Assembly: GCA_028293725.1 (NCBI GenBank)
Contig: JAQGOE010000219.1
Coordinates: 1-51,006 of the forward strand
Reading direction: 5' to 3'
DNA length: 51,006 bases
Source of the DNA: Gammaproteobacteria bacterium
GTDB lineage: Bacteria > Pseudomonadota > Gammaproteobacteria > Steroidobacterales > Steroidobacteraceae
Shown: positions 1 through 8,322 of the stretch, in pieces
How positions within the stretch are numbered: position 1 is the stretch's first letter
How the letters are laid out: each line of letters opens with the position of its first letter
Position numbers and translations under genes: made by a program
Notes under the pieces: generated by a model
Databases searched by the model: none
What the model was told of the DNA's origin: nothing
The model's input: only the letters and a program-made list of their open reading frames with translations

Positions 1-302
1 CAGCCGATGACGTCATCCGCAGGCTCTTTGCCCCCCGGATCGCCGCGTTACCGGCCCCGGAGACGCTCAAGGATGCAAAAACCCGCCTCCAGGAGTACCT
101 GCAGTCTCGTGGTTACTCCCTGCCGCGGTACACGGTCGATCGCATCGAAGGCGAGGCCCACGCGCAGACCTTCCACGTGACCTGCGACGTCCCCGACCTG
201 GGCGCCCACAGCGTCGGCCAGGGCTTGAGCCGCCGCCGCGCCGAGCAGGAAGCCGCCGAACACATCATTCTCCCCATCGAAGCCGCCGCGGCCAAACGAT
301 AG
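1..302 (+). CDS. rnc: Ribonuclease III, C-terminal part (5' end outside window)
   Basis: The frame is open from base 3 and ends at a TAG at 300-302. It encodes the C-terminal end of RNase III, the double-strand-specific endoribonuclease of rRNA and mRNA processing. Visible is the linker motif KDAKTRLQEYLQ, which in this family joins the nuclease domain to the dsRNA-binding domain, followed by a complete dsRBD ending in the RRRAEQEAAEHI helix that contacts RNA. The nuclease domain lies upstream of the window. It sits directly before era, the classical rnc-era arrangement, with a 142-bp gap. The family call is secure; the start and full length cannot be seen. Confidence 0.93.
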   Translation, partial: ADDVIRRLFAPRIAALPAPETLKDAKTRLQEYLQSRGYSLPRYTVDRIEGEAHAQTFHVTCDVPDLGAHSVGQGLSRRRAEQEAAEHIILPIEAAAAKR

Positions 303-324
303 CGACTCGACCGGGCCGCACGTC

Positions 325-390
325 CACTCGCGACGCAGCCCGCGCTGGTACCGCCGCGCCCGCACTCGCGACGCGACCCGCGCTGGCACC
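325..390. repeat. Imperfect 28-bp direct repeat between rnc and era
   Basis: Two 28-bp units (325-352 and 363-390) share CACTCGCGACGC followed by CCCGCGCTGG and differ at only a few positions; they start 38 bp apart. They fill about half of the rnc-era gap. No promoter or terminator signature is evident in them, so a role is not assigned. Confidence 0.7.
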
Positions 391-444
391 TCCACCGCCC
401 ACCCCGCCCGCGCACCGCGCCGGCGCCCCCTGTAAGCTATCGCC

Positions 445-1347
445 ATGTCACAATCCCCGTCCCCCGAATTCCATAGCGGCTTCGCTGCGCTCGTCGGCCG
501 CCCCAACGTCGGCAAATCGACTCTGCTCAACGCCCTCGTCGGCCAGAAGGTGAGCATCGTCACCCCGCGCCCCCAGACGACCCGCCACCGCATTGTTGGC
601 ATCTCCCGCCTGCCCGACGCTGAGATCGCCTTCGTCGACACGCCCGGCCTACATCACGGCGCCACGCGCGCGCTCAACAAGGCCATGAACCGCACGGCCG
701 CGAGCGCTCTCGAAGGCGCGGACCTCGTCGTGCTGGTCGTCGAGGCCACCCGCTGGACCACAGAAGACGAACTCGCCCTCGAACGCATCAAGAGCTCCGG
801 CCGACCCGCCATCCTCGCAGTGAACAAAGTCGATCGCGTCCACCCCCGCGATCGCCTGTTGCCCTACATCGCCTCCGTCTCGCAGAAACATGACTTCCTC
901 GAAGTCGTCCCCATTTCCGCGTTGAAAGCCGACGGCACCGACGCCTTGCAACGCTCGATCGCCAAACATCTCCCGAAATCCCCGGCGATGTTTCCCGATG
1001 GCGAGTTGACCGACCGCGGCCGCGAATTCCGCATCGCTGAAATGATCCGTGAGAAGTTGACCCTGGAGCTCAACCAGGAAGTTCCCTACGGCATTGCTGT
1101 TGAAGTCGAGCGCCTGGCGGAGGAAGACGGCCAACTCATGGTCGACGCCGCCATCTGGGTCGACAGGGAAGGGCAGAAGCCTATTGTCATTGGCGCCAAA
1201 GGCGAGCGCTTGAAGCGAGTCGGCCGTTCCGCGCGACTCGCCTTGAACGAGCTTCTCGGCCAGCGGCTTCACCTGACACTCTGGGTGAAAGTCCGCGAAA
1301 ACTGGGCGGATAACGCCCGCGCCCTGCAGGAACTCGGGCTCGAATGA
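445..1347 (+). CDS. era: GTPase Era
   Basis: Era is an essential GTPase that binds 16S rRNA and the 30S subunit during ribosome maturation. The 300-aa product matches the family's usual length. It has the G1 loop GRPNVGKS at residues 18-25, the G3 motif DTPGLH near 65, the G4 motif NKVD near 126, and a C-terminal KH RNA-binding domain with VIGAKGERLKRVG near 248. The ATG at 445 places the G1 loop at the usual distance from the N terminus. It follows rnc, as in most proteobacteria, and is followed after 90 bp by recO. Confidence 0.97.
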   Translation: MSQSPSPEFHSGFAALVGRPNVGKSTLLNALVGQKVSIVTPRPQTTRHRIVGISRLPDAEIAFVDTPGLHHGATRALNKAMNRTAASALEGADLVVLVVEATRWTTEDELALERIKSSGRPAILAVNKVDRVHPRDRLLPYIASVSQKHDFLEVVPISALKADGTDALQRSIAKHLPKSPAMFPDGELTDRGREFRIAEMIREKLTLELNQEVPYGIAVEVERLAEEDGQLMVDAAIWVDREGQKPIVIGAKGERLKRVGRSARLALNELLGQRLHLTLWVKVRENWADNARALQELGLE

Positions 1348-1368
1348 CGCACCATCGATGCCGCTACA

Positions 1369-1476
1369 GTGAGCTCGCATCGGTGCTGCAGCGACGCGCA
1401 ATCTCCGCCGCATCGGTGAGCTCGCACCGGGGCTGATATGACGCGCAACCTCCGCCGTATCCAGCTCGCGCCGGCC
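1369..1476. repeat. About 47-bp tandem duplication running into the recO start
   Basis: Unit GTGAGCTCGCATCGGTGCTG at 1369-1388 recurs with few changes at 1416-1435, 47 bp later. The segment at 1393-1414 (GACGCGCAATCTCCGCCGC...) recurs at 1440-1462 as the first codons of recO. The third copy of AGCTCGC lies at 1463, inside recO. Thus the era-recO gap is largely made of about 1.5 extra copies of the recO 5' end. The upstream copy carries GCG in place of the ATG. Confidence 0.7.
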
Positions 1477-2181
1477 TACATCCTCCACCACCGGCCGTAT
1501 CGCGACACCAGCCGCATCTTCGAGGTCGTGAGCCGCGACCACGGCCGACTCTCTCTGTTTGCCCGCGGCGTTCGCGGCCCGAAGGCCAAGCTCGCCTCCA
1601 TCCTGCAGCCCTTTCAAATGCTGCTGCTGTCGTGGACCGGCCGTGGCGAGGCGGCGCAACTCACCGGCGCTGAAAGTGCGCAAGCCGCGCCGCCGGTCCC
1701 CGCGCCCTGCCTCATGGCCTCGTTCTATCTGAACGAGTTGCTGATGAAACTCACGACGCGCCACGACCCGCTGCCGGCGGTGTTCGATACGTACCACGAA
1801 ACGCTCGAGAGCCTCCGCCACGGGGCCCCGCTCGAGCGCGAGTTACGCGTGTTCGAAAAGCGATTACTCGAGGCGCTCGGCTACGGCCTCGACCTCGATT
1901 CGGAAGCACAGACAGGCAAGCCCATCGAGCCCGGCGAGTACTATCATTTCCGGCCGGAGCAGGGGCTCGTCCCGACCGTCGCCGACGCCGTCGGCGCGCT
2001 CGCCGGCCACTCGCTGATCGGACTGGCGAACGAACACCTCTCGAGCGCTCGCGCGCTCGACGATTCCCGGCGGCTGTTGCAGGCCGCGCTGGCACAATGT
2101 CTGGAAGGCCGGCCGCTAGCCACACGTGGAGTTGCCAGAGCCGTCGCCCGCAGAGAGTCCCGGACAAGACCGCAGACATGA
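1438..2181 (+). CDS. recO: DNA repair protein RecO
   Basis: RecO acts with RecR to load RecA on SSB-coated single-stranded DNA in the RecF pathway. The 247-aa product begins with the RecO OB-fold: the AYILHHRPYRDTSRIFEVVS segment, the GRLSLFARGVRG strand-turn, then KLASILQPFQMLLLSW. A helical C-terminal domain follows (YLNELLMKLTTRHDP, FEKRLLEALGYGL). The four-cysteine zinc motif of some RecO proteins is absent, as is usual in gammaproteobacteria. The ATG at 1438 starts immediately upstream of the conserved OB-fold. It lies between era and pdxJ, a common order. Confidence 0.93.
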   Translation: MTRNLRRIQLAPAYILHHRPYRDTSRIFEVVSRDHGRLSLFARGVRGPKAKLASILQPFQMLLLSWTGRGEAAQLTGAESAQAAPPVPAPCLMASFYLNELLMKLTTRHDPLPAVFDTYHETLESLRHGAPLERELRVFEKRLLEALGYGLDLDSEAQTGKPIEPGEYYHFRPEQGLVPTVADAVGALAGHSLIGLANEHLSSARALDDSRRLLQAALAQCLEGRPLATRGVARAVARRESRTRPQT

Positions 2182-2308
2182 TCACGACCTACACCCGCAT
2201 GCAGACGCAGGCACCGACCCGCACGCGCATCATCCGCAGTAGCACGCAGTCGCCGTCCGACACCGGCACGCGAATCACTGCCTCCAGGCGCATCCACGAG
2301 CGCACGCC

Positions 2309-3043
2309 ATGACCTACAAATCCATAGCCCTCGGCATCAACATCGACCACGTCGCGACCGTCCGCCAAGCCCGCCGCGGCCGCTACCCCGACCCCGTCCA
2401 CGCCGCCCTGGCCGCCGAAATGGCCGGCGCCGACAGCATCACCCTGCATTTGCGTGAGGACCGCCGCCACATCCAGGTGCAGGACGTCCGCTCCGTCCGC
2501 GACCTGATCAAAACCCACATGAACCTCGAGATGGCCGTGACCGACGAGATGCTCGATATCGCTCGCGTCGTCCGCCCCTCCGACTGCTGCCTCGTTCCCG
2601 AGCGCCGCCAGGAAATCACCACCGAAGGCGGGCTCGATGTCGCGAGCCAGGTGCAGCGCATTAAGGAAGCCACCGCCGTCCTGATGGGGCAGGGCATCCG
2701 CGTCTCATTGTTCATTGACCCGGACCCCGTGCAGATCGAAGCCGCTGCCCAGGCTGGCGCCCCCGTCGTCGAGTTGCATACCGGCGCCTACGCCGACTCC
2801 GCCGGCTCCCGCCAGGCCACCGAGCTCGAGCGCCTCCACGCCGGTGCCAAACTCGCCGCCAGCTTCGGACTCACCGTCCACGCCGGCCACGGCCTGCACT
2901 ATCACAACGTGCAACCCGTCGCCGCCATCCGCGAGATCGTCGAACTCAACATCGGCCACTCCATCATCTCCCGCGCCATCTTTGACGGCCTCACGGCCGC
3001 TGTGCGCGAGATGAAGGCTCTCATGGTGGCGGCGCGCGAATGA
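2309..3043 (+). CDS. pdxJ: Pyridoxine 5'-phosphate synthase
   Basis: PdxJ condenses 1-deoxy-xylulose 5-phosphate with 3-amino-2-oxopropyl phosphate to give pyridoxine 5'-phosphate, the closing step of de novo vitamin B6 synthesis in the cytoplasm. The 244-aa TIM-barrel protein has the family motifs [12 protein letters not shown] near the start, [39 protein letters not shown] and the phosphate-binding [12 protein letters not shown] near the C terminus. The stop overlaps the start of acpS by 4 bp (ATGA), the first of five such overlaps in a row. No key residue appears missing. Confidence 0.97.
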   Translation: MTYKSIALGINIDHVATVRQARRGRYPDPVHAALAAEMAGADSITLHLREDRRHIQVQDVRSVRDLIKTHMNLEMAVTDEMLDIARVVRPSDCCLVPERRQEITTEGGLDVASQVQRIKEATAVLMGQGIRVSLFIDPDPVQIEAAAQAGAPVVELHTGAYADSAGSRQATELERLHAGAKLAASFGLTVHAGHGLHYHNVQPVAAIREIVELNIGHSIISRAIFDGLTAAVREMKALMVAARE

Positions 3044-3444
3044 TTTTTGGCATTGGCGTCGACGTCCTCGAGGCAAAGCGCATCGATGAGACCCTGGCGA
3101 GGTTTGGCACGCGCTTCGTCCAACACCTCCTCATGCCCGCCGAGCAGGTGCAGTTGGCCAAGACCCAACGCCCGGCGCGTTTTCTGGCCATGCGCTTCGC
3201 CGCTAAGGAAGCAATCGTCAAAGCCATGGGCACCGGCTTTGCCCACGGCGTTTGGATTCGCGATGTTGGGGTAGTCCAAAACTCGTGGGGCAAACCGGAA
3301 GTCGTGTTCTCCGAGCGCGGCGAACGGGTTCGCCAGGGACTCGGCATCGGCGAAGGCCATGTGACCCTGACCGATGAAGCCGGCCTCATTGTGGCCGTCG
3401 CCGTGTTGATGCGAGCCACCCCGAACAGCACCCCCATCCCATGA
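3040..3444 (+). CDS. acpS: Holo-[acyl-carrier-protein] synthase
   Basis: AcpS transfers 4'-phosphopantetheine from coenzyme A to the serine of acyl carrier protein, activating it for fatty acid synthesis. The 134-aa product has the metal-binding GIGVDVLE motif at the N terminus and the second signature [15 protein letters not shown] in the middle. It overlaps pdxJ by 4 bp and the next gene by 4 bp, so translation is probably coupled. The pdxJ-acpS pair is conserved in proteobacteria. The C-terminal tail after AVAVL is slightly long and proline-rich. Confidence 0.95.
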   Translation: MIFGIGVDVLEAKRIDETLARFGTRFVQHLLMPAEQVQLAKTQRPARFLAMRFAAKEAIVKAMGTGFAHGVWIRDVGVVQNSWGKPEVVFSERGERVRQGLGIGEGHVTLTDEAGLIVAVAVLMRATPNSTPIP

Positions 3445-4223
3445 ACTGCCTCGTCTTCGACATCGAAACCATCCCCGACGTGGCGTTAGGCCGCCGCATT
3501 CACGACCTCGGCGACCTCCCCGACGAACAGGTCGCAAAGGCCATGTTCGCCCTGCGTCGCCAGAGCACCGGCAGTGAATTCCTTCCCAACGAGCAACAGC
3601 GCATCGTCGCCATCTCCTGCGTCCTGCGCAGCCGCGATGGCCTCGCCGTCTGGAGCCTCGGCGACTTGAATTCCACCGAGGCGGAGCTCGTCGAGCGTTT
3701 CTTCGACGGCATCGAGCGCTACTCACCCGATCTCGTTTCCTGGAACGGCTCCGGCTTCGACCTGCCAGTATTGACGTTGCGCGCGCTCGCCGCCGGCGTG
3801 CAGGCGCCGCGCTACTGGGAAACGGGCGACAGCGACACCGCCTTCCGCTACAACAACTACCTGAGCCGTTTTCACTGGCGCCATACGGATCTCATGGACG
3901 TTCTGTCCGCTTACCAGGGTCGCGGCCGGGTCTCCCTGCAGAACGCGGCGATGTTGCTCGGCCTGCCTGGAAAGTTGGGTTTCTCGGGTGACCAGGTCTG
4001 GGATGCCTGGCTCGCCGGCAACCTGGCCGGCATCCGCCAATACTGCGAGACTGATGTTCTCAACACCTATCTCATCTACCTGCGCTTCGAGATGATGCGC
4101 GGCCGCTTCACGCGCGAGCGCTACGCAGAGGAACTGGAACGGGTGAAAGCGCTCTTACGTGCCGGTGCCGGCAAGGAACCTCATTTCGCCGAATTCCTGC
4201 GCGCCTGGGAAACACCGGCTTGA
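3441..4223 (+). CDS. Predicted 3'-5' exonuclease of the PolB-like (DnaQ-fold) family
   Basis: The 260-aa product is a stand-alone exonuclease-fold protein of the kind annotated as 'predicted 3'-5' exonuclease related to the exonuclease domain of PolB'. Visible are the ExoI motif FDIETIPD at residues 5-12, an ExoII-like SWNGSGFDLPVLTLRAL near 98 and an ExoIII-like segment YCETDVLNTYLIYLRF near 197; these provide the acidic residues expected to bind two metal ions. There is no polymerase domain. The natural substrate is not known. It overlaps acpS and rlmD by 4 bp on each side, inside an operon of cofactor and RNA-modification genes. Confidence 0.85.
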   Translation: MNCLVFDIETIPDVALGRRIHDLGDLPDEQVAKAMFALRRQSTGSEFLPNEQQRIVAISCVLRSRDGLAVWSLGDLNSTEAELVERFFDGIERYSPDLVSWNGSGFDLPVLTLRALAAGVQAPRYWETGDSDTAFRYNNYLSRFHWRHTDLMDVLSAYQGRGRVSLQNAAMLLGLPGKLGFSGDQVWDAWLAGNLAGIRQYCETDVLNTYLIYLRFEMMRGRFTRERYAEELERVKALLRAGAGKEPHFAEFLRAWETPA

Positions 4224-5623
4224 GCGGTCGTAAAGTCGTTACCCAGACCGTCGAGTCCGCGACGGTCGCCGCGCTCACACACGCGGGCGAGGGGGTCATC
4301 CGCGACGGCAAGACTGTTTTCGTCCCCGGTGCGTTGCCGGGCGAAAACATCAAATTCCGTCGTACCCGCACCCACCGCCAACATGACGAGGCGGAACTGG
4401 TGGAGGTGTTGACCGCCGCGCCCGAGCGCGTGGTCCCCCGGTGTCCTCACTTCGGAGTCTGCGGCGGGTGCGCACTTCAACATATGTCGCCGGAAGCCCA
4501 ACTCGAAGCCCGTCAAACCGAGTTGCAGGACAACCTGGAACGCGTCGGCAAGGTAACGCCGCAAACCTGGCTGCCACCGCTGCGTGGACCTGTCTGGGGC
4601 TACCGCCGCCGCGCTCGCCTCGGCGCGAAGTTCGTGACCAAGAAGGGGAAGGTGGTTGTAGGTTTCCGCGAGCGGCTCGCGCCCTTCATCGCGGATGTCC
4701 AACACTGCGACGTCCTGACACCCCCCGTGGGCGACCTCATTACACCGCTTGCCGAGCTGATCATGACTCTCGGGATTCGCGAGCGCGTCCCACAGATCGA
4801 GGTGGCTGTTGCCGACAACGCCGTCGCCCTGGTTTTCCGCGTTCTTGACCCGCCGTCCCCGGATGACCTCGAGCGGCTAAGGGCTTTCCGGGCTGTTCAT
4901 GGCCTGCGCATTTACTTGCAGCCGGGCGGACTGGACTCGGTCCATGAGCTCGACACCCCTGGCGAGCCGCTCCGGTACGAGCTACCCAAGTTCAAGGTGG
5001 AGCTCGAATTCCTGCCCACCGATTTCGTCCAGATCAACGGCGCGGTGAATGAGGCGTTGGTCTCGCGTGCCGTGGAGCTCCTGGAGCTGACCCCCTCCGC
5101 GGAGGTGCTGGACCTATTCTGCGGGATAGGCAACTTCACCCTCCCCATGGCGAGACTGGCAAAGCGCGTGGTTGGCGTTGAGGGCGATGCAGCGTTGGTC
5201 GCCAGAGCCCGCCACAACGCCCAACGAAACAAGCTGGAAAACACGGAATTCCACGTAGCAGACCTGACGCGCTTACCCGGGTCGACACTGGCCTCCGGCC
5301 CCAACTCCCGGGCCGCCCCCACACCCGCGAATGCGGCGATCTTCAATGCGCCCTGGCTCCGCAAGGGCTACACCCACGTCGTGCTCGATCCCCCACGCGC
5401 CGGTGCCCGGGAGGTGTTGGCATCTGTTGTCAGCCTGGAGCCCCAACGGCTGTTGTATATTTCCTGCCATCCGGGGAGCCTTGCACGGGACCTGGGCGTG
5501 CTGGTCAACGAACATGGATTCACTCTCGAAGCTGCGGGTGTCCTCGATATGTTTCCCCATACGGCTCATTTTGAATCGCTGGCGCTTCTGAGCCCCGGCA
5601 AACGTAAGGCGCGCGCCTCATGA
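4220..5623 (+). CDS. rlmD: 23S rRNA (uracil-1939-C5)-methyltransferase RlmD
   Basis: RlmD methylates U1939 of 23S rRNA using S-adenosylmethionine. The 467-aa product has an N-terminal TRAM domain (about 8-65), the iron-sulfur cysteines CPHFGVCGGC near 75-84 plus a fourth cysteine in QHCDVL, the SAM motif VLDLFCGIGNF near 295, LDPPRAGAREV near 393, and the catalytic cysteine in YISCHPGS near 416. The start is TTG, overlapping the previous stop by 4 bp (TTGA). A loop just before the LDPPRAG motif is enlarged by about 18 Ala/Pro/Ser-rich residues relative to what I expect for the family. Confidence 0.94.
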   Translation: MSGRKVVTQTVESATVAALTHAGEGVIRDGKTVFVPGALPGENIKFRRTRTHRQHDEAELVEVLTAAPERVVPRCPHFGVCGGCALQHMSPEAQLEARQTELQDNLERVGKVTPQTWLPPLRGPVWGYRRRARLGAKFVTKKGKVVVGFRERLAPFIADVQHCDVLTPPVGDLITPLAELIMTLGIRERVPQIEVAVADNAVALVFRVLDPPSPDDLERLRAFRAVHGLRIYLQPGGLDSVHELDTPGEPLRYELPKFKVELEFLPTDFVQINGAVNEALVSRAVELLELTPSAEVLDLFCGIGNFTLPMARLAKRVVGVEGDAALVARARHNAQRNKLENTEFHVADLTRLPGSTLASGPNSRAAPTPANAAIFNAPWLRKGYTHVVLDPPRAGAREVLASVVSLEPQRLLYISCHPGSLARDLGVLVNEHGFTLEAAGVLDMFPHTAHFESLALLSPGKRKARAS

Positions 5624-6690
5624 GCCTCGGTCCCCTGATGATCGACCTCCAGGGCACCGCCATCACCGCCGAAGAGCGCGAGCTGATGCGCCACCCCCTG
5701 GTCGGGGGTGTGATCCTGTTCACACGCAACTATGTTGATCCGGAACAGCTCACGGAGCTCGTGACCGGCATCCACGCCGAGCGCAGTCCCCCGCTGATCG
5801 TGGCGGTCGACCAGGAGGGCGGCCGGGTACAACGCTTTATCCCTGGCTTCTCACGCCTTCCACCGGCCCGTCTGATCGGCCATGCCTTTGATCAGGACCC
5901 CAAGGGAGGCCTCGAGCTCGCGCGGCGTACCGGCTGGCTCATGGCCTCGGAACTGCGATCCCACGGGGTCGATATCTCCTTCGCACCCGTGGTCGACCTC
6001 GATTTCGGGGTGAACGAGGCCATCGGCACCCGCGCCTTCCACAAGCGTGCCGAAGTCGTAAGTCAGCTGGCTGTTTCCTATATGCACGGCATGCGGGACG
6101 CCGGCATGGCCGCTACCGCCAAACACTTTCCCGGCCATGGAGCCGTCTCCGCCGACTCCCACCACACCCTCCCGGTCGACCGCCGGGAACTCGTGGATAT
6201 GGCCGACGACCTGTCCCCCTACCGAAGGCTGATAGCCAACGGTCTGCCGTCTGTGATGGTCGCCCACATAGTGTTTCCAGCACTGGATGCTGCGCCCGCG
6301 AGCCTTTCGTCTGGTTGGATTCGCGACGTGTTACGCGGTGAATTGCGCTTTCAAGGTGTAGTGTTTGCCGACGATCTCTCAATGGGAGGGGCTGCCGCTG
6401 CGTACGGGGATGTTGTCACCCGGGCCCAGAAGGCGCTTGCCGCAGGCTGCGACATGCTACCGGTTTGCAACAATCGCGCGAGTGTCATCGCGCTGCTCGA
6501 CGGGCTGAAAGTCGAGCCCGAGCCCGCCTCACGTCTGCGGCTGGTGCGCCTCCATGGGCGCGAGGGCGTGTCACGCGAAGCGCTCAAAGCGCTGCCCGAA
6601 TGGGCCCGCAGCCAGGAGCTGCTCACCCGTTACGCCACGACCCCGGCCCTGAAGCTGGAAGCAACCCAAGTGGAGCCAGGGAAGACATGA
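5620..6690 (+). CDS. nagZ: Beta-N-acetylhexosaminidase NagZ
   Basis: NagZ removes terminal N-acetylglucosamine from muropeptides in cytoplasmic peptidoglycan recycling; its product, 1,6-anhydro-MurNAc peptide, influences beta-lactamase induction in many gammaproteobacteria. The 356-aa glycoside hydrolase family 3 protein shows VDQEGGRVQRF, the flexible-loop motif KHFPGHGAVSADSHHTLP carrying the Asp-His catalytic dyad, and FADDLSMGGA carrying the nucleophile aspartate. The ATG overlaps the rlmD stop by 4 bp and its own stop overlaps the next gene by 4 bp. No signal peptide, as expected. Confidence 0.96.
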   Translation: MSLGPLMIDLQGTAITAEERELMRHPLVGGVILFTRNYVDPEQLTELVTGIHAERSPPLIVAVDQEGGRVQRFIPGFSRLPPARLIGHAFDQDPKGGLELARRTGWLMASELRSHGVDISFAPVVDLDFGVNEAIGTRAFHKRAEVVSQLAVSYMHGMRDAGMAATAKHFPGHGAVSADSHHTLPVDRRELVDMADDLSPYRRLIANGLPSVMVAHIVFPALDAAPASLSSGWIRDVLRGELRFQGVVFADDLSMGGAAAAYGDVVTRAQKALAAGCDMLPVCNNRASVIALLDGLKVEPEPASRLRLVRLHGREGVSREALKALPEWARSQELLTRYATTPALKLEATQVEPGKT

Positions 6691-7619
6691 ACAATTGGTC
6701 GGCGGAGGCATGGCGATCCCTCGTCGAGGGCGCCCCCGAAGGCATCGTGATCTGCGATGCCACCGCGCCCGACTACCCCGTTATTTACGCGAACGCCGCC
6801 TTCTCACAGATGTGCGGCTATCCCGCGGCCGCCATCCTCGGTACCAACCTGCGTGTCCTGCAGGGCAACGACCGGGACCAGGAGACGCGCCAACGCATGC
6901 GCGAAGCGGTCGAGCGCGGCGAGCAGGCACGGGTCCTCATTCGCAACTATCGCCCTGATGGCTCCCTGTTCTGGAACGAGATCGTCATCCAACCGGTGCG
7001 CGACGCCGGCGGCCGCCTTACACACTTCATCGGCTATCACCGTGACGCCAGCGAGCGTTTGAAAAATGCCGAGCGGTCCGCGCAGGGCCTGCCTCCCTGG
7101 CTACGTGAAGATCGTCTTACGGGCTTGCACTCGCGCGCCTATTTCGAAGAGCTCTTGCAACGCGACTGGGTGCTGGCGCAACGCGATTCCCACGAGATCG
7201 GACTCACGTTGTTCGATATCGACGACCTCGCCACCTACAACGAAACATTCGACAAGGCCGCCGGAGACGCCTGCATCCGCCGCATCGCCCGTGTTATCGG
7301 CGCATCCTATCGACGGGGTGGTGATCTTGTTGGTCGTTGGGAAGGAGGCACGTTCGCCGTCCTGACACAGGGCGACGCCGCGGAGAAAGCCTCCCAATAT
7401 GCGCTAGTGGTGGCGCAGCGCGTCCGTGATCTGATGATGCATCACCCGCGTGCCGGCTCTGGCCGCTTCGTGACACTGAGTGCGGGAGTGGCGAGCCTGG
7501 TGCCGCCGCGCGAGCTCACCCTCGATGCGTTGTTGAAAGCCTGTCGCGCCTCGCTGAAGCGTGCGAAGTCGCTGGGGAAGAACAGCATCTCAACCGCCGA
7601 AGCGACGGACTTTCAGTAA
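6687..7619 (+). CDS. LOV/PAS-like sensor joined to a degenerate GGDEF domain
   Basis: The 310-aa product starts at the ATG that overlaps the nagZ stop (ATGA). Residues about 8-122 form a PAS domain with strong LOV character: NAAFSQMCGY, GTNLRVLQG, NYRPDGSLFWNE and FIGYHRD. In photoactive LOV domains the second motif is GxNCRFLQ and the last carries GVQ; here the adduct cysteine is Leu55 and the glutamine is His118. Residues about 140-305 form a GGDEF fold (DRLTGLHSR, FDIDDLATYNE), but the signature reads RWEGGTFAV where RYGGDEFAV is normal, so the catalytic acidic pair is lost. It probably senses or binds rather than makes cyclic di-GMP. It ends just before a convergent gene. Confidence 0.88.
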   Translation: MNNWSAEAWRSLVEGAPEGIVICDATAPDYPVIYANAAFSQMCGYPAAAILGTNLRVLQGNDRDQETRQRMREAVERGEQARVLIRNYRPDGSLFWNEIVIQPVRDAGGRLTHFIGYHRDASERLKNAERSAQGLPPWLREDRLTGLHSRAYFEELLQRDWVLAQRDSHEIGLTLFDIDDLATYNETFDKAAGDACIRRIARVIGASYRRGGDLVGRWEGGTFAVLTQGDAAEKASQYALVVAQRVRDLMMHHPRAGSGRFVTLSAGVASLVPPRELTLDALLKACRASLKRAKSLGKNSISTAEATDFQ

Positions 7620-8252
7620 TTACCTTCCCGGTGGCCTGTTGCCTTGAGCCGGTGAAACCAAAGCTATGACCCCAAACGCCGGATGATCGTAGTAGTTGCG
7701 CTCGTAGAATTTGATGCGCCGACTCTGATTGATCGTAAACGTCGTCCCCGACGCCGCGCCCAGTCCGCCCGGTGGTGACGGATCCACGTAAGTCAGCGTC
7801 ATCCCGAGGTGCAGATACTGCCCCCGCTCGAGAAACACCGTCCCGGTCAACCCCGGCACATCCACCCCAAGCCGCTGCACGGGAAACCCCGCGCGCGTGC
7901 CCCATCCGCTAGCCGTCTGGGACCACGCCGTATGCGCGATCGGCACGTACGCGCCGCTCGACCGCAGCCGGCCCTCGATCTCGGTGAGCTGATAGGCGGA
8001 ACTCGGAATCGCCGCCACGAAATGTCCCACCTGTGAAGAGGTACTCGAGCCTTCGTCACCCGCGATGGTGTTGCCGGTACCCGTCTCGGCCGCCCAATTT
8101 TCAGCGCCGCCCTGAGCCGACGTCGCTCGAAAGACGACGATCTCGATGTTGTAAGCGGGTGCTGCCGACTCCTGCGACACAGCAGGCAGCCCACAGGCCA
8201 AAGCGGCGAGCATCAGGCAAAGCGTCCGCAGACGCGCGGTGCGGGATTTCAT
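7620..8252 (-). CDS. CsiV-family exported protein
   Basis: The 210-aa product has a Sec signal peptide (basic start, hydrophobic CLMLAALACGLPAV, cleavage around SQES) and then a YNIEIVVFRA strand, as in the CsiV family of predicted periplasmic peptidoglycan-binding proteins. The family's C-terminal signature is also present: SRRIKFYERNYYDHPAFGVIALV. CsiV was described in Vibrio as a protein needed for resistance to D-amino-acid stress; function here is inferred only from family. It precedes neither gene closely but lies 155 bp upstream of mfd's stop on the same strand, an association seen in pseudomonads. Its stop is adjacent to that of the opposing GGDEF gene. Confidence 0.82.
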   Translation of the reverse strand: MKSRTARLRTLCLMLAALACGLPAVSQESAAPAYNIEIVVFRATSAQGGAENWAAETGTGNTIAGDEGSSTSSQVGHFVAAIPSSAYQLTEIEGRLRSSGAYVPIAHTAWSQTASGWGTRAGFPVQRLGVDVPGLTGTVFLERGQYLHLGMTLTYVDPSPPGGLGAASGTTFTINQSRRIKFYERNYYDHPAFGVIALVSPAQGNRPPGR

Positions 8253-8322
8253 GGCGCGTATTCTACTTCAGGGCCGGGGCAGGGCGCCTCACGGCAGCGC
8301 ACTTGGCGCCCAACAGCGACGG

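Noticed and set aside
649..1821. 390-codon open frame antisense to era and recO
   Set aside because: Spans the opposite strand of two well-supported genes; no family resemblance.
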